A stretch of DNA of 34,800 nucleotides from Thermotoga sp. (lineage in GTDB: Bacteria > Bipolaricaulota > Bipolaricaulia > Bipolaricaulales > Bipolaricaulaceae). Positions within the stretch are counted from its first letter, which is position 1. Each line of letters begins with the position of its first letter. Location of the stretch: positions 1 through 34,800 of the forward strand of contig DYGJ01000005.1 of assembly GCA_020724765.1 (NCBI GenBank). Direction: 5' to 3'. The notes under the pieces were generated by a model, which ran no database searches, was not told the origin of the DNA, and saw only the letters and a list, made by a program, of their open reading frames with translations. A program made the position numbers and the translations under genes. Below, piece after piece: positions 8,316 to 16,386 of the stretch.

Positions 8316-9953
8316 TCAGGGTGCGAACCTATGGGTGATGGGGTACCGACGGCCGGTCCCGAACGACTTCGGCGACACTTTGATTACCAGAGGAAGCTGC
8401 TTTCGCTTGTACTCAGCCCGGTGAAGGCGATGGGCGACGTCTTGGACTACGTCCTGGCTGAACGCCCGCACCAGCTCTCCTGACGGCCGGTTCTCTGCGA
8501 CGAGTGCCCGCACGAGCGGGTCGAGCACGTCGTAGGGAGGGAGATCCTCGTCGTCGCGCTGATCGGGCCTCAGCTCGGCGGAGGGAGGTCGGGCAAGGGT
8601 CCCCTCGGGGATGGTGGGGACGGGTCCTTGCTCGTTGATAAGGCGGGCCAACTCGTACACCTCGGCCTTGACGAGATCGCCGATCGGCGCCAGCGCGCCC
8701 ACCGTGTCTCCGTAGAGCGTGTTGTAGCCCGTGGCGATCTCCGACTTGTTCCCGCAAGCGAGGACGGCGTAGTCGAGGGCGTTGGCCAGTGCCATCCACA
8801 GGACCCCCCGAACCCTTGCCTGGAGGTTCTCTGCTACCAGGCCTTCCACTGCGACGTGCGGAGCCAGGGCCTCACTGAGAGCAGAGAAGCTTGTGTCGAT
8901 CGGGATCTCCACAACGCACATCCCCAAGGCTTTCGCGAGCTGTGTCACCTCGTCGCGCGACTCGCTCGCGGTGTACGGTCCGGGGAAGAACGTGCCCAAA
9001 ACCCGATCCGGACCGAGCGCCTTGCAGGCGAGCGCGGCGACGACCGCCGAGTCCACCCCGCCGGAGACCCCTACGATACATCCCCGGATCCTGTTCTTGT
9101 CGAAGTAGTCTCGGATCCCGGCGATGAGAGCGTCCTGGATATCGCCCATCCCGTCGTTTGATGGGGGTTCGACCGGTGCTCCCGCCGTGTCGAAGGTGCA
9201 GACACCTTCGGTGAAACGCGGGGCGGAGAGGAGAAACGCCCCGTCCGGCCGGAGGGCGAACGATCCGCCGTCGAACACGAGTTCGTCCTGCCCCCCCACG
9301 AGGTTCGCGTACACAAAGAGCGCGCCCGACCGCTCGGCCCACTTCCGGGCCAGGTCATAGCGGAGGACGGGCTTCCCCCGGAAGTAGGGGGAGGCGGAGA
9401 CGTTCACGAGGAGGTCCACTCCTGCCGAAGATTGAGCCGCCAACACTCCTTCCTCGTACCAGAAGTCCTCGCACACCGAGAGCCCCACGCGCAACCCCTG
9501 CCAATCGAACACCGCGATCTTCGTGCCGGGCGAGAAGTACCGTTCCTCCTCGAACACATCGAACGAGGGGAGCCTGTGCTTGGCCTGATGGCCGATGATC
9601 CCTCCATCAGCGAGGAGGAACGCCGCGTTGTGGAAGAACACGTTGCCGCCAAACGCAGTTGCAGACGGGTCGGCCACGTTGCCAGCTCGGGTTCCTCCGC
9701 GGACCACATGACCGACGACCACGGCGATGTTCTTGGTGGAGTCCACGATCGCCCTGAACTCCCGGTCCGCCGCGTCGAGGAACCCCGCCTGCAGAAGGAG
9801 GTCCCGCGGGGGGTACCCCAACAGAGCGAGTTCAGGGAATACGATGAGATCGGCGCCTTGTTGCCGGATCTCGGCGATGGCGCGTACGATCCGCTCTCTG
9901 TTTCCAGCGAGGTCGCCCACCGTCGGGTTGATCTGGCCCAAGGCGATCTTCAC
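8316..9953 (-). CDS. nadE: Glutamine-dependent NAD+ synthetase
   Basis: This enzyme makes NAD+ from nicotinic-acid adenine dinucleotide, using ammonia released from glutamine. The protein has 545 residues. An N-terminal nitrilase/CN-hydrolase glutaminase domain (about 1-260) carries the Glu-Lys-Cys triad: Glu41 in FPELALLGYPP, Lys125 in HQAKHRLPSFDVFEE and Cys161 in LSVCEDFW. The C-terminal synthetase domain (about 270-545) has the PP-loop GVSGGVDSA (295-303) and GNKSEIATGYNTLYGD. The gene stands alone on the minus strand. The start is GTG 9953, preceded on that strand by GAAGGAAC at good spacing. A promoter candidate lies about 160 nt upstream. Confidence 0.95.
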   Translation of the reverse strand: MKIALGQINPTVGDLAGNRERIVRAIAEIRQQGADLIVFPELALLGYPPRDLLLQAGFLDAADREFRAIVDSTKNIAVVVGHVVRGGTRAGNVADPSATAFGGNVFFHNAAFLLADGGIIGHQAKHRLPSFDVFEEERYFSPGTKIAVFDWQGLRVGLSVCEDFWYEEGVLAAQSSAGVDLLVNVSASPYFRGKPVLRYDLARKWAERSGALFVYANLVGGQDELVFDGGSFALRPDGAFLLSAPRFTEGVCTFDTAGAPVEPPSNDGMGDIQDALIAGIRDYFDKNRIRGCIVGVSGGVDSAVVAALACKALGPDRVLGTFFPGPYTASESRDEVTQLAKALGMCVVEIPIDTSFSALSEALAPHVAVEGLVAENLQARVRGVLWMALANALDYAVLACGNKSEIATGYNTLYGDTVGALAPIGDLVKAEVYELARLINEQGPVPTIPEGTLARPPSAELRPDQRDDEDLPPYDVLDPLVRALVAENRPSGELVRAFSQDVVQDVAHRLHRAEYKRKQLPLVIKVSPKSFGTGRRYPITHRFAP

Positions 9954-10112
9954 CAGCGTTCCTTCGGAAGCCTGTTCTTCAGCATGGTCGGCCGGTCACC
10001 TGCCCCACATCACGGGTGCCGAATGAGCAGCGCCCTCCTGCCGGGGCTGGGAGGTGAGGCATGCGGTGGGATGGATAAGCCACGAGCAGAAGGGCGCGAA
10101 CTCACAACGCCA

Positions 10113-10141
10113 AGTATAGCCCTCTTCGGGTGACGGGTCGA
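10113..10141 (-). promoter_or_regulatory. Candidate sigma-70-type promoter for nadE
   Basis: On the minus strand TCGACC (10136-10141) and TATACT (10113-10118) are separated by 17 bp, matching the -35 and -10 consensus at 4/6 and 5/6 positions. Transcription would start near 10106 and leave a leader of about 150 nt before the GTG of nadE. It abuts the start of the repeat at 10145. Found by eye. Confidence 0.4.
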
Positions 10142-10144
10142 GAT

Positions 10145-10480
10145 ACATGTTTGGCGTACCGCGAACCCACCGCAGAGCGCCTGTCTGCCGCCAGGCAGCC
10201 GGAGTTCGCAGAGGTAACCGAGTCCGCATCCCTGTCCCTCCCTCTCCCCCGGGCGGGAGAGGGTCGGGGTGGTGGAAGGGATCGCAGCGTCGGGGTGCAT
10301 CCCGTGACTTCGGTTAGGCGGTCTGACGGTTACAGGTTTTGTACCGTCGGGCTTCATGCCCGACGGTCTTCCGTCGCAGATTTGTCTGCAGCAGGCAGAC
10401 ACGCTGCGACGCTACAGAACCTCTTCGATTCAACTCCAGAACTGGTGTTCTCTGCGTGCTCGGCGGTAAGCAAGTACGGG
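10145..10480 (+). repeat. Composite intergenic repeat, copy 2
   Basis: This stretch closely matches 18150-18497. The two are identical for 61 nt (10200-10260 and 18243-18303), then near-identical through GTGACTTCGGTTAGGC and GACGGTTACAGGTT. It contains a 10-bp perfect stem (10343-10352 with 10358-10367) around a TTCAT loop, the complement of the ATGAA loop elsewhere. A CGTCGCAG (10372-10379)/CTGCGACG (10404-10411) pair with an inner GTCTGC hairpin follows, then GACGCTACAGAACC and the CCAGAACTGG/CTCGGCGG right end. Short frames in it have no recognisable product. Confidence 0.75.
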
Positions 10481-10824
10481 TCGAGAAACGGTGACGAGCG
10501 GCGCCCCGATACAGACCGTGCGCTGTTTTTGGGATGGCGTTCAGGATAGGGCAGATTACAGGTTGAAACCCGCCCCTCGTCCGGGGTGTATACTGTTTAT
10601 CCAGAGAATCAGCGGCGCAGGCAGAGGGTCATCGCACGCATCGCCTCCCGGCCAGAACTCCAACGCCCTGCACGTCTTCCGACCTCTCCCCATGTCCTCC
10701 ATCTGCCTCCCCCCTGCCCCGCCGAAGGGGGTGGGCGCGAGGAATATACCGCACAGAAGTCCCGTGGATCGGGGTCCGGTCGTCAACGGATGCGGTCAAT
10801 CGTATCGTGTGGGGGTGACAGATC
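10481..10824. other. Gene-free region before the secreted-protein locus
   Basis: I see no gene in these 344 nt. There is a TATACT at 10589-10594, but its nearest TTGAAA is 20 bp upstream, too far for a normal promoter. A CCCCCT/AGGGGG stem with a 10-nt GC-rich loop lies around 10713-10735. The last 45 nt hold a weak promoter candidate for the gene at 10825. This region presumably carries the control sequences of the secreted locus. Confidence 0.4.
10780..10808 (+). promoter_or_regulatory. Weak candidate promoter for secreted locus
   Basis: TCGTCA (10780-10785) and TATCGT (10803-10808) are 17 bp apart and match the -35/-10 consensus at 4/6 each. A start near 10815 would give about a 10-nt leader before ATG 10825. 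The match is marginal. Confidence 0.22.
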
Positions 10825-11739
10825 ATGCGGCGGTGGACTACGAGAGTGGCGTTCGTGGCACTTGTGGTTCTCGGGAGCAACTTCTGCTTGGCTCAGACTG
10901 AGCTTACTCTGGTGCCGGACTGGGCCAGGCTCACCCTCGGGCCGTTTGTTGGGATAACAGATGATGAGGCGCGGTTCTTTGTCGATGCCTCCTTGCCGTT
11001 CTTGGGTGGTGTCAGTGGCCAGCTGGTCGAGGTGACGGGGACGTCCCTAGCAGGGATGCAGATCACCATTCGCCTCGAGCCGCGGCTGGGTCTGTCCGCG
11101 ATTCTCGGCATCGGGAACATTGGCACGGTCTGGTTTCAACTCGCCGACTACCCTTGGGAGGCGATCACCCAGTTCTCCTTTGACTTCGGAGGTCCGAAAC
11201 CAGTTCTAGCCGTGGGGCAGGTTATCCTGGATACGGGACTGCTGTTTTCGGGGACATCTGTGTGCGACATCACCAGGGTTGAGGACGATAAGCTGAAGGC
11301 CAGACTCGAAGGAGATACGTGGTCCAAGACGTTCCCAAGGTTCGCCGCTAAGCCAGATATCAAAGAGAAGGACGCGAAGGGCTCCCCCAAGTACCCTCAC
11401 TGCACGTACATTGCAGTTGAGGAATGGATCAACTACGCTGAGCCCGGAGATATCAACCTCGGCGAAACATCCCTCTGCGTTCAGTTCTATCATAGCGACG
11501 GGACCGACTGGAAGGAGGTCGGTGAGCTTGTCTGCATCCCAGCGTACAACGACATGAGTCTCGTCCCGAAGGGCATGAAAGAGGGAACGTACGTCCTGGT
11601 CTGGGAGAAGGACGGCTACTGCCTGTACAAGATCCTCAGGAACGACTGGCGGAGCAGGCGTGGCGTGTGGAAGCCCTTGAGTCCTCCGTCCCAACCTCTG
11701 AAGGAGGAGTTTGAGCCAGGTGGCTTCGAGTTTGGATGA
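10825..11739 (+). CDS. Exported protein with one GxTDD-type beta module, function unknown
   Basis: I do not recognise a named family for this 304-residue protein. Residues 1-23 form a typical signal peptide (basic start, hydrophobic core, likely cleavage after CLA). Residues about 38-150 begin with GPFVGITDDEARFFV and continue in alternating hydrophobic segments. The same opening recurs in the genes at 11886 (GPFTGTTDDAGKFTV) and 16387 (GPVVGVTDDEGRFTV), so a shared beta-sandwich-like module is inferred; carboxypeptidase-regulatory-like folds have a similar TD-xx-G-x-F pattern. The C-terminal half (about 155-304) has several Cys and many Trp/Tyr residues and looks globular. It is first of four same-strand exported proteins. 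The ATG at 10825 follows a G-rich GGGGGTGA site. Confidence 0.75.
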   Translation: MRRWTTRVAFVALVVLGSNFCLAQTELTLVPDWARLTLGPFVGITDDEARFFVDASLPFLGGVSGQLVEVTGTSLAGMQITIRLEPRLGLSAILGIGNIGTVWFQLADYPWEAITQFSFDFGGPKPVLAVGQVILDTGLLFSGTSVCDITRVEDDKLKARLEGDTWSKTFPRFAAKPDIKEKDAKGSPKYPHCTYIAVEEWINYAEPGDINLGETSLCVQFYHSDGTDWKEVGELVCIPAYNDMSLVPKGMKEGTYVLVWEKDGYCLYKILRNDWRSRRGVWKPLSPPSQPLKEEFEPGGFEFG

Positions 11740-11885
11740 GCTTGCCTGCTTCCTGACAGGAGGCGTGAAATCGGCGTTCCCTCGTGCCAGGCGGTCTGTG
11801 GATCGTGTCTCGCGCGTGGCGATGGGCTGTTTGTGAATGGGGAGTGAAGTCTATAGAGCAGACGTGTAACGGGAGGTGGGCTACG

Positions 11886-14627
11886 ATGCGCAAGGTGCAG
11901 CTGGGTCTGGGGCTACTTGTCATATGGGCCCTGGTGGGGTGGTCGCAGTGCTTAGAGGTGCCTTGTCTGAGCTTCGACGGCCCCTCGGTTACGTTCAAGC
12001 TTTGCGTGCAGGTCGCCGGGGGCACGTGCAGCAACGTTCCTAAGCCGCCTCCGGCACCCTCGGACGCCGTCCGCTGTTCGGTGTCGGAAGGAACCTCGGG
12101 AACGGTGGATCTCACCGTGACGCGCAACGCGCCCGGGAGTTTCGAGGGCCGGATCGTGCTGACTGGAAGCGTCCCAGGCGGATGGCCTGCCTTCACGCCG
12201 GTTTCTAGGTCAGGCTCGGGGAACATGTCTCAGACTGCTCAATACCGGTTCAGCGTGCCTCCCGGCACCGCCGGCCGAACGCTCGAACTCAAGTTCAAAG
12301 CCCAGGCGGACGGGTGTTTCGGAGAGCTGATCCTCACGGTAGTCCTCGAGGTGACCGCGAGGCCGTCTGAGCCCCAGCTCTACGGGCCGTTCACCGGGAC
12401 AACGGACGACGCCGGGAAGTTCACCGTACCGATTCCGGGCTTGCCCAACAACGTGCGAGTGGGAGGAACGCTCACCGAGTGCACGGTGAAGATCCTTGCT
12501 CGGACCCCGGTGACGATCTACGTGGCAGCCCGCACGATGACTTTAGGAGGCGTGGGGTTTGTCTGGGCCTCCTACTCCGTGCCCCCGGTGGTCCAGCAAG
12601 CGTCCCCCGTTGACTATGTCCTGGTCTCCGTGCCGGGATACCCCCAGATGAGGGTGACCCCAGTCCAGATCATCCCGATCATCGTCGGGGGCACAACGTA
12701 CACGATGGTGGACCTGGGAACCGTGTCGTTCCCTGCTCCGACATGTCAGACCCGGCCGCCCGATGGTGGGATTACGGGTAAGACCGATGGTCAAGGGGGG
12801 TTCACGGTCAGCGTTGGAAGTGGAAACACTGTCTCCGGGAAGCTCAGGGAGTGCACCGAAAAGCCTCTTCCGAACCAAACGTTCACCGTGATCCCCAAGT
12901 TCTCGGGGAGCGAACTCGACGCCGTCACCTTTGTGGTCCCTGGCTACGCCGACACCACGGTGACGAAGGCTGTCTCCGTGGTCCACCTGGGTGCCATGAA
13001 GTACATCAACCTAGGCGACGTGTGCTTCTCCTTGCCGACACAGATCTCGCCCAAACCGAGGCTTGTTCTAGTTGATGTGGCAGTGGAGAGCTTCGCGCCG
13101 GTCTACTTCCTGCAGCAGACGGTTGACGAACTCCTCGAATTCAAGCTCGAGGCGGTCGAAGGGAGTACTGTCATGGAGCTGTCGGCCACACTGCGAGATG
13201 CCCGAGTCTCTGGACTCACGAGGGTCTCGGCTGGGGAGGTTGTCGTGCTGCCTTTAACGTGGCTCAGCGAGACATCAAGGAACAAGGTTGCGCAGAAGGA
13301 GTCCAGCATCGTCAGGTGTGCGAATTGGGCGTGGCAGGTTCCGGTTGCTGCCGAAGGCCCGTTCGGGGAGTTCAACGATCTGATCGTCAGGCGAACGGAG
13401 GCAGACAGAGTACGTGAAACCCCTATAAACGAGAACACGTTCTTCCGGGTCCAGGAGAAGGAACTGGACAAGATCGTCATAGCGAATGGCAAGGTGGCGT
13501 TGGGAATATGGGAGATGACCGCGAAGATCAGGACGCCTGACGGAGTCGTCCATACTGTCGTTTCAGAGCCTGACTACCGTGCGGAAGTCAAATTGACGCT
13601 TGACGATGGGAGCGTCATCTCTGTAGTCGAAGGGGTTCCCCATCTCTACCAGCTCTTCGGTCGCGAGGTGCCAGTCTATGAACTCAAGTTCTGTCAAGAG
13701 GCGGGTATTGAAGCTCGCGAGCTGCGCCAACCATCTGTTATGCAGTACTACAGTCTGGTCCCCGAGAGTCTGCAGAAGCGCGCAGATGTAGGCGGAGACC
13801 CGCTGACGATAGACCTCTATGCCAGGGTTGACCTCCGGAAGTGGGGAGTAGCGCCAGAGGTTGTGCTTGGGGGGAATTACATGTTGATCGGAAACCCCCT
13901 GACATGCCGCTTGGAGGGGTTGGACGCTCAGATCCGGAGCAACGCTTTCTACATCTGTCCGGCAATCAGCAAGGATGATCTTCCCGTCGAGACTGAGTCC
14001 GAGGTGATTGTAGAGCCCGCGTCTGGGACGTACGAGTGCAACGTCGCTGTTGAGCACGGAACCTGGACCGCTCTCTCGAAACTGCTGCTGGAGGAGGCGC
14101 TGGGGTTCGCCTTCGGAGGTGGCGTTCCGAACACGGGAGCGCAGCTGATCGAATTCCTGTTTGAGAAGGCGAGAGACTACCTCATGGACGATCTCCAGGC
14201 TCGGGTGGAGGGAGACGGTGCAGCTGCCGTCGAAGCCTACGCGTCAGTGTACCAAGCGCTGTTCTCTGCATCATCAGCTGATCCAGCACCCTGGTATGCT
14301 GCAACCTACAGGGTTCTACCTCCAGGAACCAACATTGGGAGGCGCGCTCTTGACGGGTTGATCACATGCACCTGGGAGAGTTCTGGCAGACCGTCCTATC
14401 AGGTGGTGACGGGTGCCGCTGCTGTGGCTATGGTGCTTGGCAGGGCAGCGAGAATCAAGAACTGGGTAGCCTATGCCAAGGTATCGTTAAGGCTAGACAG
14501 CTCTTGGTGGAAGGTGTGGAGCACTGTGGACGAAGATGTCTTGCCACACTATGAAGAGGGCATCCTGCGCCTGTGGCACGATGCACGCGAGGTGGATACC
14601 AAGGATCCCAATACCACCTGGAAGTAG
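11886..14627 (+). CDS. Large exported multidomain protein with two GxTDD-type modules
   Basis: This 913-residue protein is not assignable to a named family. The start ATG 11886 is fixed by an excellent GGAGGTG ribosome-binding site 7 nt upstream; an in-frame ATG at 11784 is not needed. Residues 1-22 are a signal peptide. Residues about 25-165 look like an Ig-like or CARDB-like beta domain with paired Cys residues. Two modules follow, opening with GPFTGTTDDAGKFTV and GGITGKTDGQGGFTV. Each runs to a VPGY motif and a closing (V/L)G(T/D)V-type strand ending at Cys or Ser. The remaining residues, about 430-913, are unfamiliar, with mixed beta-rich and helical stretches. The gene lies 146 nt after its neighbour and 94 nt before the serpin. 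Its third codon positions look less GC-rich than the dcw genes, by eye only. Confidence 0.75.
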   Translation: MRKVQLGLGLLVIWALVGWSQCLEVPCLSFDGPSVTFKLCVQVAGGTCSNVPKPPPAPSDAVRCSVSEGTSGTVDLTVTRNAPGSFEGRIVLTGSVPGGWPAFTPVSRSGSGNMSQTAQYRFSVPPGTAGRTLELKFKAQADGCFGELILTVVLEVTARPSEPQLYGPFTGTTDDAGKFTVPIPGLPNNVRVGGTLTECTVKILARTPVTIYVAARTMTLGGVGFVWASYSVPPVVQQASPVDYVLVSVPGYPQMRVTPVQIIPIIVGGTTYTMVDLGTVSFPAPTCQTRPPDGGITGKTDGQGGFTVSVGSGNTVSGKLRECTEKPLPNQTFTVIPKFSGSELDAVTFVVPGYADTTVTKAVSVVHLGAMKYINLGDVCFSLPTQISPKPRLVLVDVAVESFAPVYFLQQTVDELLEFKLEAVEGSTVMELSATLRDARVSGLTRVSAGEVVVLPLTWLSETSRNKVAQKESSIVRCANWAWQVPVAAEGPFGEFNDLIVRRTEADRVRETPINENTFFRVQEKELDKIVIANGKVALGIWEMTAKIRTPDGVVHTVVSEPDYRAEVKLTLDDGSVISVVEGVPHLYQLFGREVPVYELKFCQEAGIEARELRQPSVMQYYSLVPESLQKRADVGGDPLTIDLYARVDLRKWGVAPEVVLGGNYMLIGNPLTCRLEGLDAQIRSNAFYICPAISKDDLPVETESEVIVEPASGTYECNVAVEHGTWTALSKLLLEEALGFAFGGGVPNTGAQLIEFLFEKARDYLMDDLQARVEGDGAAAVEAYASVYQALFSASSADPAPWYAATYRVLPPGTNIGRRALDGLITCTWESSGRPSYQVVTGAAAVAMVLGRAARIKNWVAYAKVSLRLDSSWWKVWSTVDEDVLPHYEEGILRLWHDAREVDTKDPNTTWK

Positions 14628-14721
14628 GGGGATCCAGCGAGCGAGCGCAGTCGGGTCTTGCGATACGACAGGCGGGTAGACGGAAGGGTCCGCCCGGACA
14701 GAGGAAGGAGGTGCGCCAAAC

Positions 14722-16356
14722 ATGAACGGGGAAAGGCAGCGCTGGGTTCAAGCTGAAGGGTTCTGGGTCCCACGCGCGACTGTCATTCTGGTCGCCGTCC
14801 TGGGTGCCTTGGTATGGAGCGTCGGCGCTGTCGTTCCATTCACTGTCTCCCTGGGGAAGGCGGAGGTTCAGATCTACCCCGAGCATCCGACCGAGGGCGA
14901 TTCGGTTGTGCTCGTCGTGTCGGGCACGTGGACCAACTCGTGCGTGCCCAAGCTCTCGGCAGTGCGGATGTCAGGGAAGCACATCATCGTCTCCATGGAG
15001 AGCTCGGCCACGGGCTGCACTGGACTACTGGCCCCGTGGAAGCTGCAAGCCACCGTGGAGGGCCTACCGCCCGGAACCTATGCCGTGACGGTCACTCACC
15101 GGATGGCTGGCCCTGGCTACGTTCTACCGGAGAAGACCATCGGCCAGGCGACGTTTCAGGTGCGGATGTCCGGCTGCGACTCCGGCGAGCCGCTCCCGGA
15201 GCCGTCCGTGACGGACCTTGCGGAGCTCGTGCGGGGCAACACAGAGTTCGCTCTCGCCCTGTATCAGGCGCTGCGGGGAGATGGGGGGACCGAGGGGGAG
15301 AACCTGTTCTTCTCGCCCTACAACATCTCGCTCTGCTTGGCGATGGCCTATGCCGGCGCGCGGGGGGAGACGGAGCGCCAGATGGCCGAGGCCCTGCGGT
15401 TCACCCTCCCCCAGGACCGGCTCCACCCGGCGTTCGCCCGGTTGAGCCTCGCGTTGGCAGGCCGGAGGGGGCTCGAGCTGAGCACTGCCAACTCCCTGTG
15501 GGGCCAGAGGGGATACCCGTTCCTCCCCTCGTTCCTCTGTCTCCTGGGGGAGGTGTACGGCGCCCCGCTCCGAGAGCTGGACTTCTGGGCCGATCCCGAG
15601 GCTGCGCGGCAGACGATCAACCGCTGGGTGGAGGAGGAGACGCGGGAGAGGATCCAGGACCTCATCCCTCCCGGTGGCATCAACCCTCTCACACGGCTCG
15701 TCCTCGTCAACGCCGTCTACTTCGAGGCGGCCTGGAAGTTCCCGTTTGACAAGGGGGCTACCCATGACGCTCCGTTCTACCTCCTGGACGGGCGGGAGAT
15801 TCTTGTCCCGACGATGACGGAGGCGGCTGGGTTCGGCTATGCGGCAGGAGAGGGGTGGCAGGCGGTGGAACTGCCCTACGAAGGCGAGCAGGTCTCGATG
15901 GTGATCCTGCTTCCTGACCTCGGCCGGTTCGAGGAGTTCGAGCGCTCGCTCGACGCGCACCGGCTCGCCGAGATCGTCGGGCAGCTAGAAGCCACGCAGC
16001 TCTCCGTGTACCTCCGGCTGTCTCTGCCCAAGTTCACGTTCACCTCGCGGCTCGAGTTGGCACGGGTTCTTGCCGAGGAACTCGGGATGTGCGACGCCTT
16101 CTCAGCGCGCGCGGACTTCTCGGGGATGACCGGTCGGCCAGACCTGTTCATCGACAAGGTGTACCACCAGGCGTTCGTGGAGGTGGACGAGGCGGGGACC
16201 GAGGCCGCAGCTGCCACCGCGGGCGTCGTCATGCCGATGGGGCTGATGCCCGAGCCCCACGAGGTGAGGGTGAATCGGCCGTTCCTGTTCCTCATCCGCG
16301 ACCGGGAGACGGGAACGGTCCTGTCCCTAGGGCGCGTTCTTGACCCAGCATCCTGA
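14722..16356 (+). CDS. Exported serpin with N-terminal Ig-like domain
   Basis: This is a 544-residue serine (or cysteine) protease inhibitor. A hydrophobic segment at about 18-38 is a signal peptide or membrane anchor. Residues about 43-150 are an Ig-like domain homologous to the start of the next gene's product (shared SGTW..SCVP and PW.L). Residues about 165-544 are a complete serpin: LFFSPYNISLCLAMAYAGARGET, then LVNAVYFEAAWKFPF, then the hinge GTEAAAAT (492-499), and RVNRPFLFLIRDRETGTVLSLGRV at the end. The small-residue hinge is the form seen in inhibitory serpins. Counting from the hinge Gly as P15 puts Pro505-Met506-Gly507 at P2-P1-P1', like the Pro-Met bond of alpha-1-antitrypsin. The ATG follows AAGGAGGTG with 8-nt spacing. 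The next gene starts 30 nt downstream. Confidence 0.94.
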   Translation: MNGERQRWVQAEGFWVPRATVILVAVLGALVWSVGAVVPFTVSLGKAEVQIYPEHPTEGDSVVLVVSGTWTNSCVPKLSAVRMSGKHIIVSMESSATGCTGLLAPWKLQATVEGLPPGTYAVTVTHRMAGPGYVLPEKTIGQATFQVRMSGCDSGEPLPEPSVTDLAELVRGNTEFALALYQALRGDGGTEGENLFFSPYNISLCLAMAYAGARGETERQMAEALRFTLPQDRLHPAFARLSLALAGRRGLELSTANSLWGQRGYPFLPSFLCLLGEVYGAPLRELDFWADPEAARQTINRWVEEETRERIQDLIPPGGINPLTRLVLVNAVYFEAAWKFPFDKGATHDAPFYLLDGREILVPTMTEAAGFGYAAGEGWQAVELPYEGEQVSMVILLPDLGRFEEFERSLDAHRLAEIVGQLEATQLSVYLRLSLPKFTFTSRLELARVLAEELGMCDAFSARADFSGMTGRPDLFIDKVYHQAFVEVDEAGTEAAAATAGVVMPMGLMPEPHEVRVNRPFLFLIRDRETGTVLSLGRVLDPAS

Positions 16357-16386
16357 ATGGCGATTACTTGACAGAGGAGGGATCCG

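Noticed and set aside
8017-8483. Small plus-strand frames after ftsZ
   Set aside because: They lie in the palindromic repeats and then run antisense into nadE. There is no protein-like composition.
10010-10549. Short open frames in the repeat region upstream of the secreted locus
   Set aside because: They overlap the composite repeat, whose other copy encodes similar frames only by shared sequence. No ribosome-binding site or motif was seen.
10563-10594. TTGAAA and TATACT as a promoter for the secreted locus
   Set aside because: The spacer is 20 bp, outside the usual 16-18 bp range, and no better -35 was found.
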